From Paracoccaceae bacterium (GTDB taxonomy: Bacteria; Pseudomonadota; Alphaproteobacteria; Rhodobacterales; Rhodobacteraceae), in NCBI GenBank assembly GCA_902602765.1, contig CACKSH010000002.1:117420-181419 (forward strand): a stretch of 64,000 nt of DNA, written 5' to 3'. The translations under genes were made by a program, and so were the position numbers. Within the stretch, counting starts at the first letter, position 1. Each line of letters starts with the position of its first letter. A model generated the notes under the pieces. It had not been told where the DNA came from and ran no database searches. It saw only the letters and a list, made by a program, of their open reading frames with translations. Of this stretch, positions 56,578 to 64,000 are shown piece after piece.

Positions 56578-58920
56578 ATGAAAATTAAAGAAATCTATGA
56601 TGAAATGGATTACGGAGCAGCACCGGAAAGCTCTTTAGAAGCCCACAATTGGCTTGAGAAACACAATTATGATTTTGGAAATTTTATCAATGGAAAATGG
56701 AAAAGCTGCAAAAATCACTTTGATACCATTAATCCTTCTAACAACAAAGTATTAGCAAGAATTGGCCAGTCGTCACAAGCTGATGTAGACGCGGCTGTAA
56801 AAGCAGCTAGGACCGCTCAAAAAAAGTGGTCTTCGGAAAGTGATCATAAACGTGCGCGTATTTTATATGCCATTGCGCGTCTTTTACAGAAGAATTCTCG
56901 TCTTTTTGCTGTTTTGGAGACCTTAGATAATGGAAAGCCAATCAGAGAATCGCGTGATATAGATATCCCTCTTGCGCAGCGGCACTTCTATTACCATGCG
57001 GGAATGGCCCAATTAATGAAGGCTGAACTTCCAAATCGCGCTCCAATAGGGGTATGTGGTCAAATTATTCCATGGAATTTTCCACTTCTAATGCTTTCAT
57101 GGAAAATAGCACCTGCCATAGCAATGGGTAATGCTGTCGTGCTGAAGCCTGCAGAATATACATCTTTAACAGCTCTTTTATTCGCTGAGCTATGTGTGTC
57201 CGCAGGTGTGCCAAAAGGTCTGATAAATATTGTTACTGGCGATGGCAAGGTTGGCGAAATGATTGTCAGCCATACAGATATCAATAAAATTGCATTTACC
57301 GGATCAACAGAAGTTGGAAAATTAATAAGAGAAAAAACTGCCGGATCAGGCAAATCTTTGACACTCGAGCTGGGTGGAAAGTCTCCATTTGTTGTTTTTG
57401 ATGATGCAGACCTGGATAGTGCTATTGAAGGGGTTGTTGATGCAATTTGGTTTAATCAAGGGCAAGTTTGCTGTGCTGGATCTCGCCTATTAGTGCATGA
57501 AGCCATCGCAGAAAAATTTTATAAAAAGCTCAAAGCCCGAATGAAAACTCTACGCCTGGGAAATCCCTTAGACAAATCAATAGATATGGGCGCTATAATA
57601 GATAAAAAACAACACGAAAAAATCAATCGAATGGTTTCCCTGTCAAATGGAAAAGTTTATCAAGCCGATATTCCATTACCCGAAGAAGGCTGTTTCTTTT
57701 CACCCACCTTAATCACAGACTTGCACACTGCAGATCCACTGATGCAGGAAGAAATCTTTGGTCCAGTACTGGTAAGCACAACTTTCAGAACACCATCAGA
57801 AGCAATAGAACTATCAAATAATACTACGTTTGGACTTGCGGCATCTATATGGAGCGAAAATATCAATTTATGCTTAGAGCTCGCTCCTAAAATTAAAGCT
57901 GGGGTAGTGTGGATAAACGGAACAAATATGTTTGACGCTGCTGCTGGATTTGGTGGACTTAAGCAAAGTGGATTTGGGCGAGAAGGTGGCTGGGAAGGTC
58001 TACTAGCATATAGTAAGTCGAAAAAACTTTCTCCGGCTATTATTAAGGGTAAACCAGTTAAAAAACAAATTAGCAGAGTTGATCATATTGACCGAACTGC
58101 AAAACTTTACATTGGGGGGAAGCAGTGCCGCCCCGATAGTGGTTATTCCCAAACAATTTTTGACTATCAAGGAAAGCCTGTAACCCAGGTGCCGTTATCA
58201 AATCGCAAAGATATTAGAAACGCCGTAGAAGCCATGAACTCGGCAAAAGCTTGGTCTCACTCCACCGCACATTTAAGGGCTCAAATATTGTATTATCTGG
58301 CCGAAAACCTTTCAGCGAGAACAGTAGAATTTACAAATAATTTACAATTACTTACTGGGAGAGCGGATGCAAAAATTGAAGTAGAGGCCAGTATTCAAAG
58401 ACTATTTTTCTATGCGGCTTGGGCAGATAAGTTCGATGGTAGCGCGAGAAGCGTGCCTCTAAAAGCAATAGCGCTCGTTATGAACGAAGCAATAGGCAAT
58501 TGCGCTGTAATATGCGATGATAGGTATCCCTTGCTCGGATTTATATCAGCAATGGCACCTTTATTTGCTACAGGTAACCGATCAATTATTATTCCTTCAG
58601 AACCTTTTTCTCCCATCGTAACTGACTTCTACCAAGTCCTAGATACCTCAGACGTGCCTCCAGGAAGTGTAAATATATTAACTGGCAAGCATACTGACTT
58701 GGCAATTGAGCTTGCTAGTCATATGGACATTGAAAGTGTCTGGAGCTTTTCAACATCAGATGTGTCAAGAGATATAGAAAAAGCTTCAGTTAGTAATTTA
58801 AAGCGAACATGGGTTAGCAATGGCGAGAAACGTGACTGGTATAACGAAGAAAGTCAGGGCAAACAGTTCCTAACGAACTCAACAGAAAATAAAACTATTT
58901 GGATACCCTACGGTGAGTAG
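56578..58920 (+). CDS. two-domain aldehyde dehydrogenase
   Basis: A 780-residue protein made of a full aldehyde dehydrogenase domain (about residues 25-490) and a second, shorter ALDH-like part (about 505-780). In the first, the general base Glu lies in TLELGGKSPFVVFDDADLDS (about 264) and the catalytic Cys in FNQGQVCCAGSRLL (about 298-299), and the substrate and NAD regions are complete. In the second, the N-terminal NAD-binding part is recognisable (YIGGKQCRPDSGYSQTIFDYQGKPVTQVP) but the Cys-containing catalytic domain is missing. It begins three bases after deoC, suggesting acetaldehyde as substrate. Similar double ALDHs occur next to deoC in relatives, from memory. Confidence 0.9.
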   Translation: MKIKEIYDEMDYGAAPESSLEAHNWLEKHNYDFGNFINGKWKSCKNHFDTINPSNNKVLARIGQSSQADVDAAVKAARTAQKKWSSESDHKRARILYAIARLLQKNSRLFAVLETLDNGKPIRESRDIDIPLAQRHFYYHAGMAQLMKAELPNRAPIGVCGQIIPWNFPLLMLSWKIAPAIAMGNAVVLKPAEYTSLTALLFAELCVSAGVPKGLINIVTGDGKVGEMIVSHTDINKIAFTGSTEVGKLIREKTAGSGKSLTLELGGKSPFVVFDDADLDSAIEGVVDAIWFNQGQVCCAGSRLLVHEAIAEKFYKKLKARMKTLRLGNPLDKSIDMGAIIDKKQHEKINRMVSLSNGKVYQADIPLPEEGCFFSPTLITDLHTADPLMQEEIFGPVLVSTTFRTPSEAIELSNNTTFGLAASIWSENINLCLELAPKIKAGVVWINGTNMFDAAAGFGGLKQSGFGREGGWEGLLAYSKSKKLSPAIIKGKPVKKQISRVDHIDRTAKLYIGGKQCRPDSGYSQTIFDYQGKPVTQVPLSNRKDIRNAVEAMNSAKAWSHSTAHLRAQILYYLAENLSARTVEFTNNLQLLTGRADAKIEVEASIQRLFFYAAWADKFDGSARSVPLKAIALVMNEAIGNCAVICDDRYPLLGFISAMAPLFATGNRSIIIPSEPFSPIVTDFYQVLDTSDVPPGSVNILTGKHTDLAIELASHMDIESVWSFSTSDVSRDIEKASVSNLKRTWVSNGEKRDWYNEESQGKQFLTNSTENKTIWIPYGE

Positions 58921-58926
58921 CCATAA

Positions 58927-61026
58927 TTAAGGCCTAGTTTTAACTCTTTCCTTTCTCTTATTCTTTAAATATTTATGTTTTGGTTTTTTTTGTTTTTTCC
59001 GGCTTATGTTAGATCGGCCATTTTTGCCCAAAATGCTTATTGGCTCATCGTCAAGATGGGTGAGTTGGAATACTAGCCCCCCTGCAAATGGATCTACCTC
59101 TTTTAGTATCACTCGAACTGACATTCCTAATTCAAGCTTTAGTCCAGTTTCTGAACCAATCAATCTATTGCCAGGTTTATCATGTTTAAAATATTCGTTA
59201 CCTATCGTCCTTACAGGAACAATACCATCGGCTCCAGTCTCATATAACCTAACAAATATACCAAAATTTGATACCCCACTTATGCTCCCATAGAATTCAC
59301 CTCCAACTCTTTCTGACAAAAAATGTGCAAGGTACCTATCATTTGTATCACGCTCTGCGACCATAGAACGTCGCTCACATTCAGATATTTTTTCTGCAGT
59401 ACGATGCATACTATCAACATCCATATCTTTGAGACCATCATCACCCAGTCCAACAGCAGATATCAAAGCGCGATGTACAACAAGGTCGGAGTATCGCCTA
59501 ATAGGTGAAGTAAAATGAGCGTATTTAGATAAAGATAATCCAAAATGACCAAAATTTTCTGGCGAATAATATGCTTGGCTCATGGAGCGCAATGTAGATA
59601 AATTTATTAAATCACGAAAAGGAACTGATTCTGCCTGAGAAAGCAATTGATTAATGTGGCTAGCTTTTATAATTTGTCCCTTTGGCAAATTTAATCCTGC
59701 TGACTGAGCTGTTTTTCTCAAAGACTCGATTTTCTCTTTCTCAGGCTGTTCATGTACTCGGTAAATTGTAGGTACCTTTTTGTCAGATAGTGTTTCGGCG
59801 GCACAGATATTAGCAAGAATCATAAACTCTTCGATCAGTTTGTGAGCGTCCAATCTTTTTTTGAATCTAACTTCTGTTACTTTTCCTATTTTATCGATTT
59901 CTATCTGCCTTTCAGGCAAATTCAATTCCAAAGGTCCTCTTTTATTTCGAGCCTCTTTCAGACTATTATATGCCCCATACAAAGGATTTAATACTGGCTC
60001 CAACAGCTGCAAAACTTCCTGTCTTCCGGTACCCTTATCTACAGCGTCCTGAACTTCACCATACTCAAGCGATGCAGAGGATTGAATAAGTGCACGGGCA
60101 AACTTATGATTTAGCTTATTGCCTTGTGCGTCAATTTTCATTTTTACAACAAGGCAAGCTCTCTTTTCCCCCTCATGCAAACTGCAAAGATCCCCAGATA
60201 AACTATCTGGAAGCATTGGAACAACCCGATCAGGGAAGTAAGTTGAGTTACCCCTGTAACGTGCCTCATTGTCTATTGAGTCCCCAGAACGAACGAAATG
60301 TGCTACATCTGCGATTGCGACCCATATTAAATGTCCACCAGGATTTTTTGGATCATCATCCAATTTTGCATAGCAAGCATCATCGTGGTCACGGGCGTCT
60401 TTCGGATCAATCGTAACAAAAGGCATTTCAGTATAGTCATGCCACTTTTTATTATTTGTAAGGGCAGCTTTTTTTGATTGTAAAATCACCTCATCAGGAA
60501 AAGTATTGGGAATGTTATGTTGATGTATCGCTATAAGAGATATTGACCTTGGGGCTGAAGCATCGCCTAGCCTTTCTGAAATTAGGACCTTATCAGACCG
60601 AATTCTTCTTCCTGAATAAATTTTCTTAACTTCAACTAATTCTCCCTCATCAATAGCCACACTTTCATCCAGTTCCACCAACCAATCTTGACCAGACTTA
60701 TCTATCGACCTAACCCTAGGCCCGTTTGGTGTGTTTCGAAAAATTCCAAGTTGCTTTTGTGGCTTGCTATCAATTTTTTTAATAACTTTTCCAACATAAT
60801 CAAAATTATTAGCATGGGCCAACTTAACTCTGGTCAGAACACGATCGCCATAAGATAAGTTACCAGTGAATTTATCAGGTTCAATATAAACAATCGGCTC
60901 GTCACCAACCTCATCCCAAAAAATAGGGCGTGCGAATATATCACCATCGCTGGTTGGTGCCATAACTTTCAAAATAAGAATTTTATCTGGGGTTTTTGGG
61001 CGCTGATAAGCTTTATTAGTCGTCAC
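58927..61026 (-). CDS. rnr: ribonuclease R, lacking the usual N-terminal helix-turn-helix
   Basis: A 3'-5' exoribonuclease that degrades structured RNA. The catalytic RNB domain begins VTIDPKDARDHDDACYAK with the metal-binding Asp cluster, then HLIWVAIADVAHFVRSGDSIDNEARYRGNSTYFPDRVVPMLP. An S1 domain follows (GGEFYGSISGVSNFGIFVRLYETGADGIVPV), and the C-terminus is lysine-rich (KKQKKPKHKYLKNKRKERVKTRP). At 699 residues it is about 50-60 shorter than the typical alphaproteobacterial RNase R: the N-terminal winged helix is absent. The GTG start has GGTGGA six bases upstream, and an in-frame stop lies 11 codons before it, so the short form is real. It is convergent with the ALDH gene. Confidence 0.93.
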   Translation of the reverse strand: MTTNKAYQRPKTPDKILILKVMAPTSDGDIFARPIFWDEVGDEPIVYIEPDKFTGNLSYGDRVLTRVKLAHANNFDYVGKVIKKIDSKPQKQLGIFRNTPNGPRVRSIDKSGQDWLVELDESVAIDEGELVEVKKIYSGRRIRSDKVLISERLGDASAPRSISLIAIHQHNIPNTFPDEVILQSKKAALTNNKKWHDYTEMPFVTIDPKDARDHDDACYAKLDDDPKNPGGHLIWVAIADVAHFVRSGDSIDNEARYRGNSTYFPDRVVPMLPDSLSGDLCSLHEGEKRACLVVKMKIDAQGNKLNHKFARALIQSSASLEYGEVQDAVDKGTGRQEVLQLLEPVLNPLYGAYNSLKEARNKRGPLELNLPERQIEIDKIGKVTEVRFKKRLDAHKLIEEFMILANICAAETLSDKKVPTIYRVHEQPEKEKIESLRKTAQSAGLNLPKGQIIKASHINQLLSQAESVPFRDLINLSTLRSMSQAYYSPENFGHFGLSLSKYAHFTSPIRRYSDLVVHRALISAVGLGDDGLKDMDVDSMHRTAEKISECERRSMVAERDTNDRYLAHFLSERVGGEFYGSISGVSNFGIFVRLYETGADGIVPVRTIGNEYFKHDKPGNRLIGSETGLKLELGMSVRVILKEVDPFAGGLVFQLTHLDDEPISILGKNGRSNISRKKQKKPKHKYLKNKRKERVKTRP

Positions 61027-61195
61027 GAAAAATCCACCATATTTAAAATCTCTTATTTTTCAATCCTACGCTAATAGAACCCGTTAACTGAGACGCATCA
61101 ACCATCATTTCTATTGTAGATAAAGTATGGATTTCATTTATCCAGTTTATATTTTCGTCTGCAAAAAGACAGGGAGCCAACTAGGTAATGACCAA

Positions 61196-61795
61196 TCAAG
61201 GCTTTTTTTGCGTAGCCATATAGTCAGAAATATTGTCTACATCACGTAAAGTGTCACAACAGGCCCACCTCTCGGTTTCCAACGTTTTAATAGTATCTTC
61301 ATACGCATAAATCGAAGACCAACGGACATTTTTAAAAGTTTTTTTTGATATTTTTCTTATTTTTCTTGAACCAAAAAGCCAAAAGCCACCATCTAAGGTA
61401 GGCCCTATAACAAACTCATTCCTCATTAAAACTTTAAAAGCCCTATCAATCTTTTCAATACCAACATCAGGAATATCAGAACCAATTATGCAAATTGGAC
61501 CAACGCGAAATCTTTGAATTATCTTGAGCATTATTTCCCCTAGATCAGACATACCTTGAGAAATTCGCTTTAATTCAGGTGGCCAAACTCTACTTTTTTG
61601 TCCCTCTATATCTGGCGTAACTGCAATAACAGTTTCCCATTTTGGATGTACAACATTGCGGAGCAGAGACAGGCTTTGGTGCCTATACCACCAAGCTGCT
61701 TCAATCATGCCAATGTCACTCCCCAAACGGGTTTTGACTTTCCCCGGTCGTGGTTCTTTTACCATAACTACCAAAATTGGCTTATATTTCGGCAA
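61196..61795 (-). CDS. DUF2064 / TIGR04282-family glycosyltransferase-like protein
   Basis: A 199-residue protein with a nucleotide-sugar transferase-like fold. VVMVKEPRPGKVKTRLGSDIG is the N-terminal phosphate-binding motif resembling MobA/CofC nucleotidyltransferases. ICIIGSDIPDVGIEKID and FVIGPTLDGGFWLFG are the family's other conserved blocks. Members are annotated as glycosyltransferases, sometimes in arsenosugar or other small-molecule synthesis, but the activity is uncertain. Its start overlaps the end of dapE by 14 bases, so it is cotranscribed. It is the last gene of this minus-strand operon. Confidence 0.85.
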   Translation of the reverse strand: MPKYKPILVVMVKEPRPGKVKTRLGSDIGMIEAAWWYRHQSLSLLRNVVHPKWETVIAVTPDIEGQKSRVWPPELKRISQGMSDLGEIMLKIIQRFRVGPICIIGSDIPDVGIEKIDRAFKVLMRNEFVIGPTLDGGFWLFGSRKIRKISKKTFKNVRWSSIYAYEDTIKTLETERWACCDTLRDVDNISDYMATQKKP

Positions 61796-62933
61796 AATAG
61801 TTTTCTAAAATACGAATATAAACCTTCTTTAAGTCGCGTATTTGACTTATTTCGACCCGTTCATCAATCGCATGCATAGTCTTTCCTACTAACCCAAACT
61901 CCACGACAGGACATACATTCTTAATGAACCTCGCGTCGGATGTTCCGCCTGTCGTAGACAGCAAGGGGTTTACCCCAAGCTCTTGCTGAATAGACTCGCA
62001 AACTATATCAGATAAGTATCCTGGAGCCGTAACAAAGCTTTCCCCTGTAATGTGCGTGTCAACTGTAATTTCCGTCCCAGTCTCTTTGGAAATAACTTTT
62101 GAGGTTTTTTCCAGCCAACTTCTAATAGATTCCCCAGTATGATGATCATTGAACCTTATATTAACTTTCGCCGTTGATTTCTCAGGGATTACGTTGCTTG
62201 CAGAATTTCCAGTATCAATGGTTGTGATGGCTAAGGTTGATGGGTCAAAATGTTCGGAACCGTGGTCTAAGTTTTCTTGAGTAAGGGCATCCATTAACCG
62301 CAAGAGTGCGTTAAGAGGGTTTACTGCCAGGGCTGGATAAGCCGTATGGCCTTGCAAACCCTTGACACAAAATTTTGCTGTAACTGATCCCCGCCGACCT
62401 ATCTTCACCATTTCACCCAAGTATTCCGGACACGTTGGTTCACCCACAAGACAATGGCTAATGTTTTCATCATTTTTTCGCATCCAATCTAGAATTGCGC
62501 TCGTCCCGTTTTTGGCTTCACCCTCTTCATCACCAGTAACAGTAATAACAATAGAGCCACTAGGTGGGTTTTTTGCCACAAAGTCTATGGCAGCGGAAAC
62601 AAATGCAGCAACACTTGACTTCATATCAGCTGCTCCGCGTCCTAATAAATAACCGTTCTTTACCTCGGCCCCAAAGGGGTCTACCGACCATGATTTGGAG
62701 TTTCCAACCGGCACCACATCCGTATGGCCATTATAGGCAAAACTATTGCCTAATTTACCAGAGCCCCAACGGGCAAATAAATTTTCTACACCCCCACGCC
62801 TAATTCGATAACAAGTAAATCCATTTTTTTTTAGCAAGTCTTCTATTAATGCTATTGCACCCCCCTCATCTGGGGTAACAGATGGACATTTTATAAGATC
62901 AGCCGTAAGTTTTACTGGATCAATTTCACTCAT
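61782..62933 (-). CDS. dapE: succinyl-diaminopimelate desuccinylase
   Basis: A dizinc hydrolase of lysine/peptidoglycan synthesis that removes succinate from N-succinyl-L,L-diaminopimelate. The catalytic and metal residues are present: YNGHTDVVPVG (His and Asp), LLGRGAADMKSSVAAFVSA (Asp), ITVTGDEEGEAKNGT (Glu pair), and a C-terminal His in FGLVGKTMHAIDERVE. STTGGTSDARFI is the DapE-specific loop. The 383-residue length is normal. The start at 62933 is supported by the family N-terminus VKLTADLIKCPSVTPDEGGA. It follows the HAD gene after eight bases. Confidence 0.97.
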   Translation of the reverse strand: MSEIDPVKLTADLIKCPSVTPDEGGAIALIEDLLKKNGFTCYRIRRGGVENLFARWGSGKLGNSFAYNGHTDVVPVGNSKSWSVDPFGAEVKNGYLLGRGAADMKSSVAAFVSAAIDFVAKNPPSGSIVITVTGDEEGEAKNGTSAILDWMRKNDENISHCLVGEPTCPEYLGEMVKIGRRGSVTAKFCVKGLQGHTAYPALAVNPLNALLRLMDALTQENLDHGSEHFDPSTLAITTIDTGNSASNVIPEKSTAKVNIRFNDHHTGESIRSWLEKTSKVISKETGTEITVDTHITGESFVTAPGYLSDIVCESIQQELGVNPLLSTTGGTSDARFIKNVCPVVEFGLVGKTMHAIDERVEISQIRDLKKVYIRILENYFAEI

Positions 62934-62941
62934 CGTTTAGC

Positions 62942-63592
62942 CTACATAGGTAATAGTTTCTGTACAGCTTTTGCCAACTCTTCTGGTTTTTCAACAAGCA
63001 GGTCAGCTCCTGCTTCTCTCAGCTCATTTGTTGATCCATACCCATAGCTCACTCCTACAGATTTAATCAAGTTAGATTTTGCTCCAATAATATCATATTG
63101 CCTGTCTCCAATCATTAATGCGTTGTTCGGTTCAAAACCAGTAACGGCCAATGCATGTTTTAATAAGATGGACTTGTCAGATAGGGAACCATCAAGATTG
63201 GAACCAAACTCATATGAGAAATATCGTGTTAAATCAAAATACTCTAATATTGCACTGGCTGAAACAGTTGGCTTTGATGTAGCAAGACTAAGCACATAGC
63301 CCATCTCTAGCAACATTGCTAGTTGACTAGGAATGCCTACGTACACACTATTTTCTAAATACCCTTTAACGTTGTACCGTTCTCGATAGAAATTAACTGC
63401 CTCATTAAGATTTTCCTCAGGGATGCCTAGCTTCATAAAAGTGCCCCACAAGGATGGACCAACCACCCAATCACTATCCATTCCCAACTTTTTAAAATTC
63501 ATTTTATCAAGTGCATAATTTATACAGGCCTTAATGCCTGGCCCAGCATCAGTCAGTGTTCCATCTAAATCAAAAAATATGATACGCCTCAA
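62942..63592 (-). CDS. HAD-family phosphatase (phosphoglycolate phosphatase-like)
   Basis: A 216-residue haloacid dehalogenase-like phosphatase. Motif I is IIFFDLDGTLTDAGPGIKACINYAL with the nucleophile Asp, motif II is SLATSKPTVSA, motif III Lys is in GSLSDKSILLKHAL, and motif IV is ALMIGDRQYDIIGAKSN. The helical cap between matches the Gph/PGP type, so 2-phosphoglycolate is a likely substrate; other sugar phosphates are possible. It begins with TTG at 63592, overlapping the upstream gene's stop by four bases (TTGA). Confidence 0.88.
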   Translation of the reverse strand: MRRIIFFDLDGTLTDAGPGIKACINYALDKMNFKKLGMDSDWVVGPSLWGTFMKLGIPEENLNEAVNFYRERYNVKGYLENSVYVGIPSQLAMLLEMGYVLSLATSKPTVSASAILEYFDLTRYFSYEFGSNLDGSLSDKSILLKHALAVTGFEPNNALMIGDRQYDIIGAKSNLIKSVGVSYGYGSTNELREAGADLLVEKPEELAKAVQKLLPM

Positions 63593-63993
63593 TTTACTTT
63601 ATCAGCTTCTGTATCATTTCCAAATATAGGCATAACATCAGCAACTATAACGGAGTTTTCATGCACAGCACGTTCCATGAGTTGTTTTTCTTCAGGGTCA
63701 ATTTCATGTCCGTTGCTTAGTCTTTCTTGAATTGAACCATAACCAACAACATTCAGTGGTGCCATATTAGATTGCCTCAATGTTGCAACGGCCTCTCGAA
63801 CAGCCTCATCTTCATCAACACCAGTAGAGTAGCAAATCAATGTTGCCCCAGTGGCTTTTTTTGGAAGACCATCCTCCTTTGAACGCCCTAAGTTTACTTC
63901 TAAAGTATATATAGCACGATGATTTTTATTATCTTCGAAGTTTTTTTTCATACAAGCTACAGATTTTCCAGCTTCTTTAGACCGGAAAATCAT
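63589..63993 (-). CDS. conserved-looking hypothetical protein
   Basis: I do not recognise the family by name. The protein is soluble and acidic: YTLEVNLGRSKEDGLPKKATGATLICYSTGVDEDEAVREAVATLRQSNMAPLNVVGYGSIQER. The alternating strands and helices suggest a small alpha/beta fold. Its stop overlaps the HAD start by four bases, so it is the first visible gene of the dapE operon. The first in-frame Met at 63993 follows an in-frame stop, so the gene is complete; MKKNFEDNKN at 63951 is an equally possible start. No signal peptide is seen. Confidence 0.6.
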   Translation of the reverse strand: MIFRSKEAGKSVACMKKNFEDNKNHRAIYTLEVNLGRSKEDGLPKKATGATLICYSTGVDEDEAVREAVATLRQSNMAPLNVVGYGSIQERLSNGHEIDPEEKQLMERAVHENSVIVADVMPIFGNDTEADKVN

Positions 63994-64000
63994 ATCCTAA

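Overview
The window looks like part of a low-GC marine alphaproteobacterium of the order Rhodobacterales (a streamlined, coastal Roseobacter-type lineage). The main evidence is the regB / senC / regA redox regulator cluster beside ahcY, the trxA-addA-addB-tsaE block, the hemD / mitofilin-like / HemY cluster, the TIGR01459 HAD - MaoC - ribF order, a TRAP transporter, and sitABCD behind a Mur/Fur-type palindrome. Taxon and lifestyle are inferred from gene families and order, not from a database search. Genes are densely packed, many overlap by 1-14 bases, and the sequence is AT-rich throughout. I see no insertion sequence, CRISPR array, tRNA or rRNA.

Region 1 (1-12.4 kb) is an accessory catabolic stretch: a PfkB-type sugar kinase cut by the window edge, a DMT exporter, a three-gene TRAP transporter (large permease, small permease, binding protein), a Gfo/Idh/MocA oxidoreductase with a divergent GntR/FCD regulator, two tiny membrane proteins missing from the ORF track, an M20 dipeptidase, an SDR dehydrogenase and a formylglycine-type sulfatase or phosphonate monoester hydrolase. 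A repeated ATATnATATTTT motif in the two promoter regions suggests that the GntR protein controls the TRAP operon and the oxidoreductase.

Region 2 (12.4-22.4 kb) holds small hypothetical genes, a thioesterase, a UMF1 transporter, yhhQ preceded by what looks like a preQ1-I riboswitch, a structured leader with an extended Shine-Dalgarno and an 18-codon ORF in front of arfB, an HU gene, a second DMT exporter, aroC, and a TPP riboswitch driving thiBPQ.

Region 3 (22.3-35.5 kb) is a long minus-strand block regB-tsaE-addB-addA-trxA-hslV-hslU (redox sensing, t6A modification, recombination repair, thioredoxin, protease), with senC and regA diverging from regB, followed by a minus-strand HD phosphohydrolase / GNAT pair.

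Region 4 (35.6-51 kb) is core metabolism: ahcY, gpsA-tsaD, hemD - mitofilin-like - hemY, yggT, yaaA, Mn-dependent pyrophosphatase, a HAD protein, MaoC hydratase, ribF, a YcgN-type protein, threonine aldolase and gyrB.

Region 5 (51-64 kb) has a class II aldolase, the sitABCD metal importer, deoC with a two-domain aldehyde dehydrogenase, an RNase R lacking the usual N-terminal domain, and a minus-strand operon with a DUF2064 transferase, dapE, a HAD phosphatase and a conserved hypothetical gene.

The most interesting signals are cis-regulatory RNAs: the preQ1-I-like element, the arfB leader with near-complete complementarity to the 16S rRNA 3' end, the TPP switch with an SD-sequestering hairpin, and two terminators on the plus strand that have no plus-strand gene in front of them.
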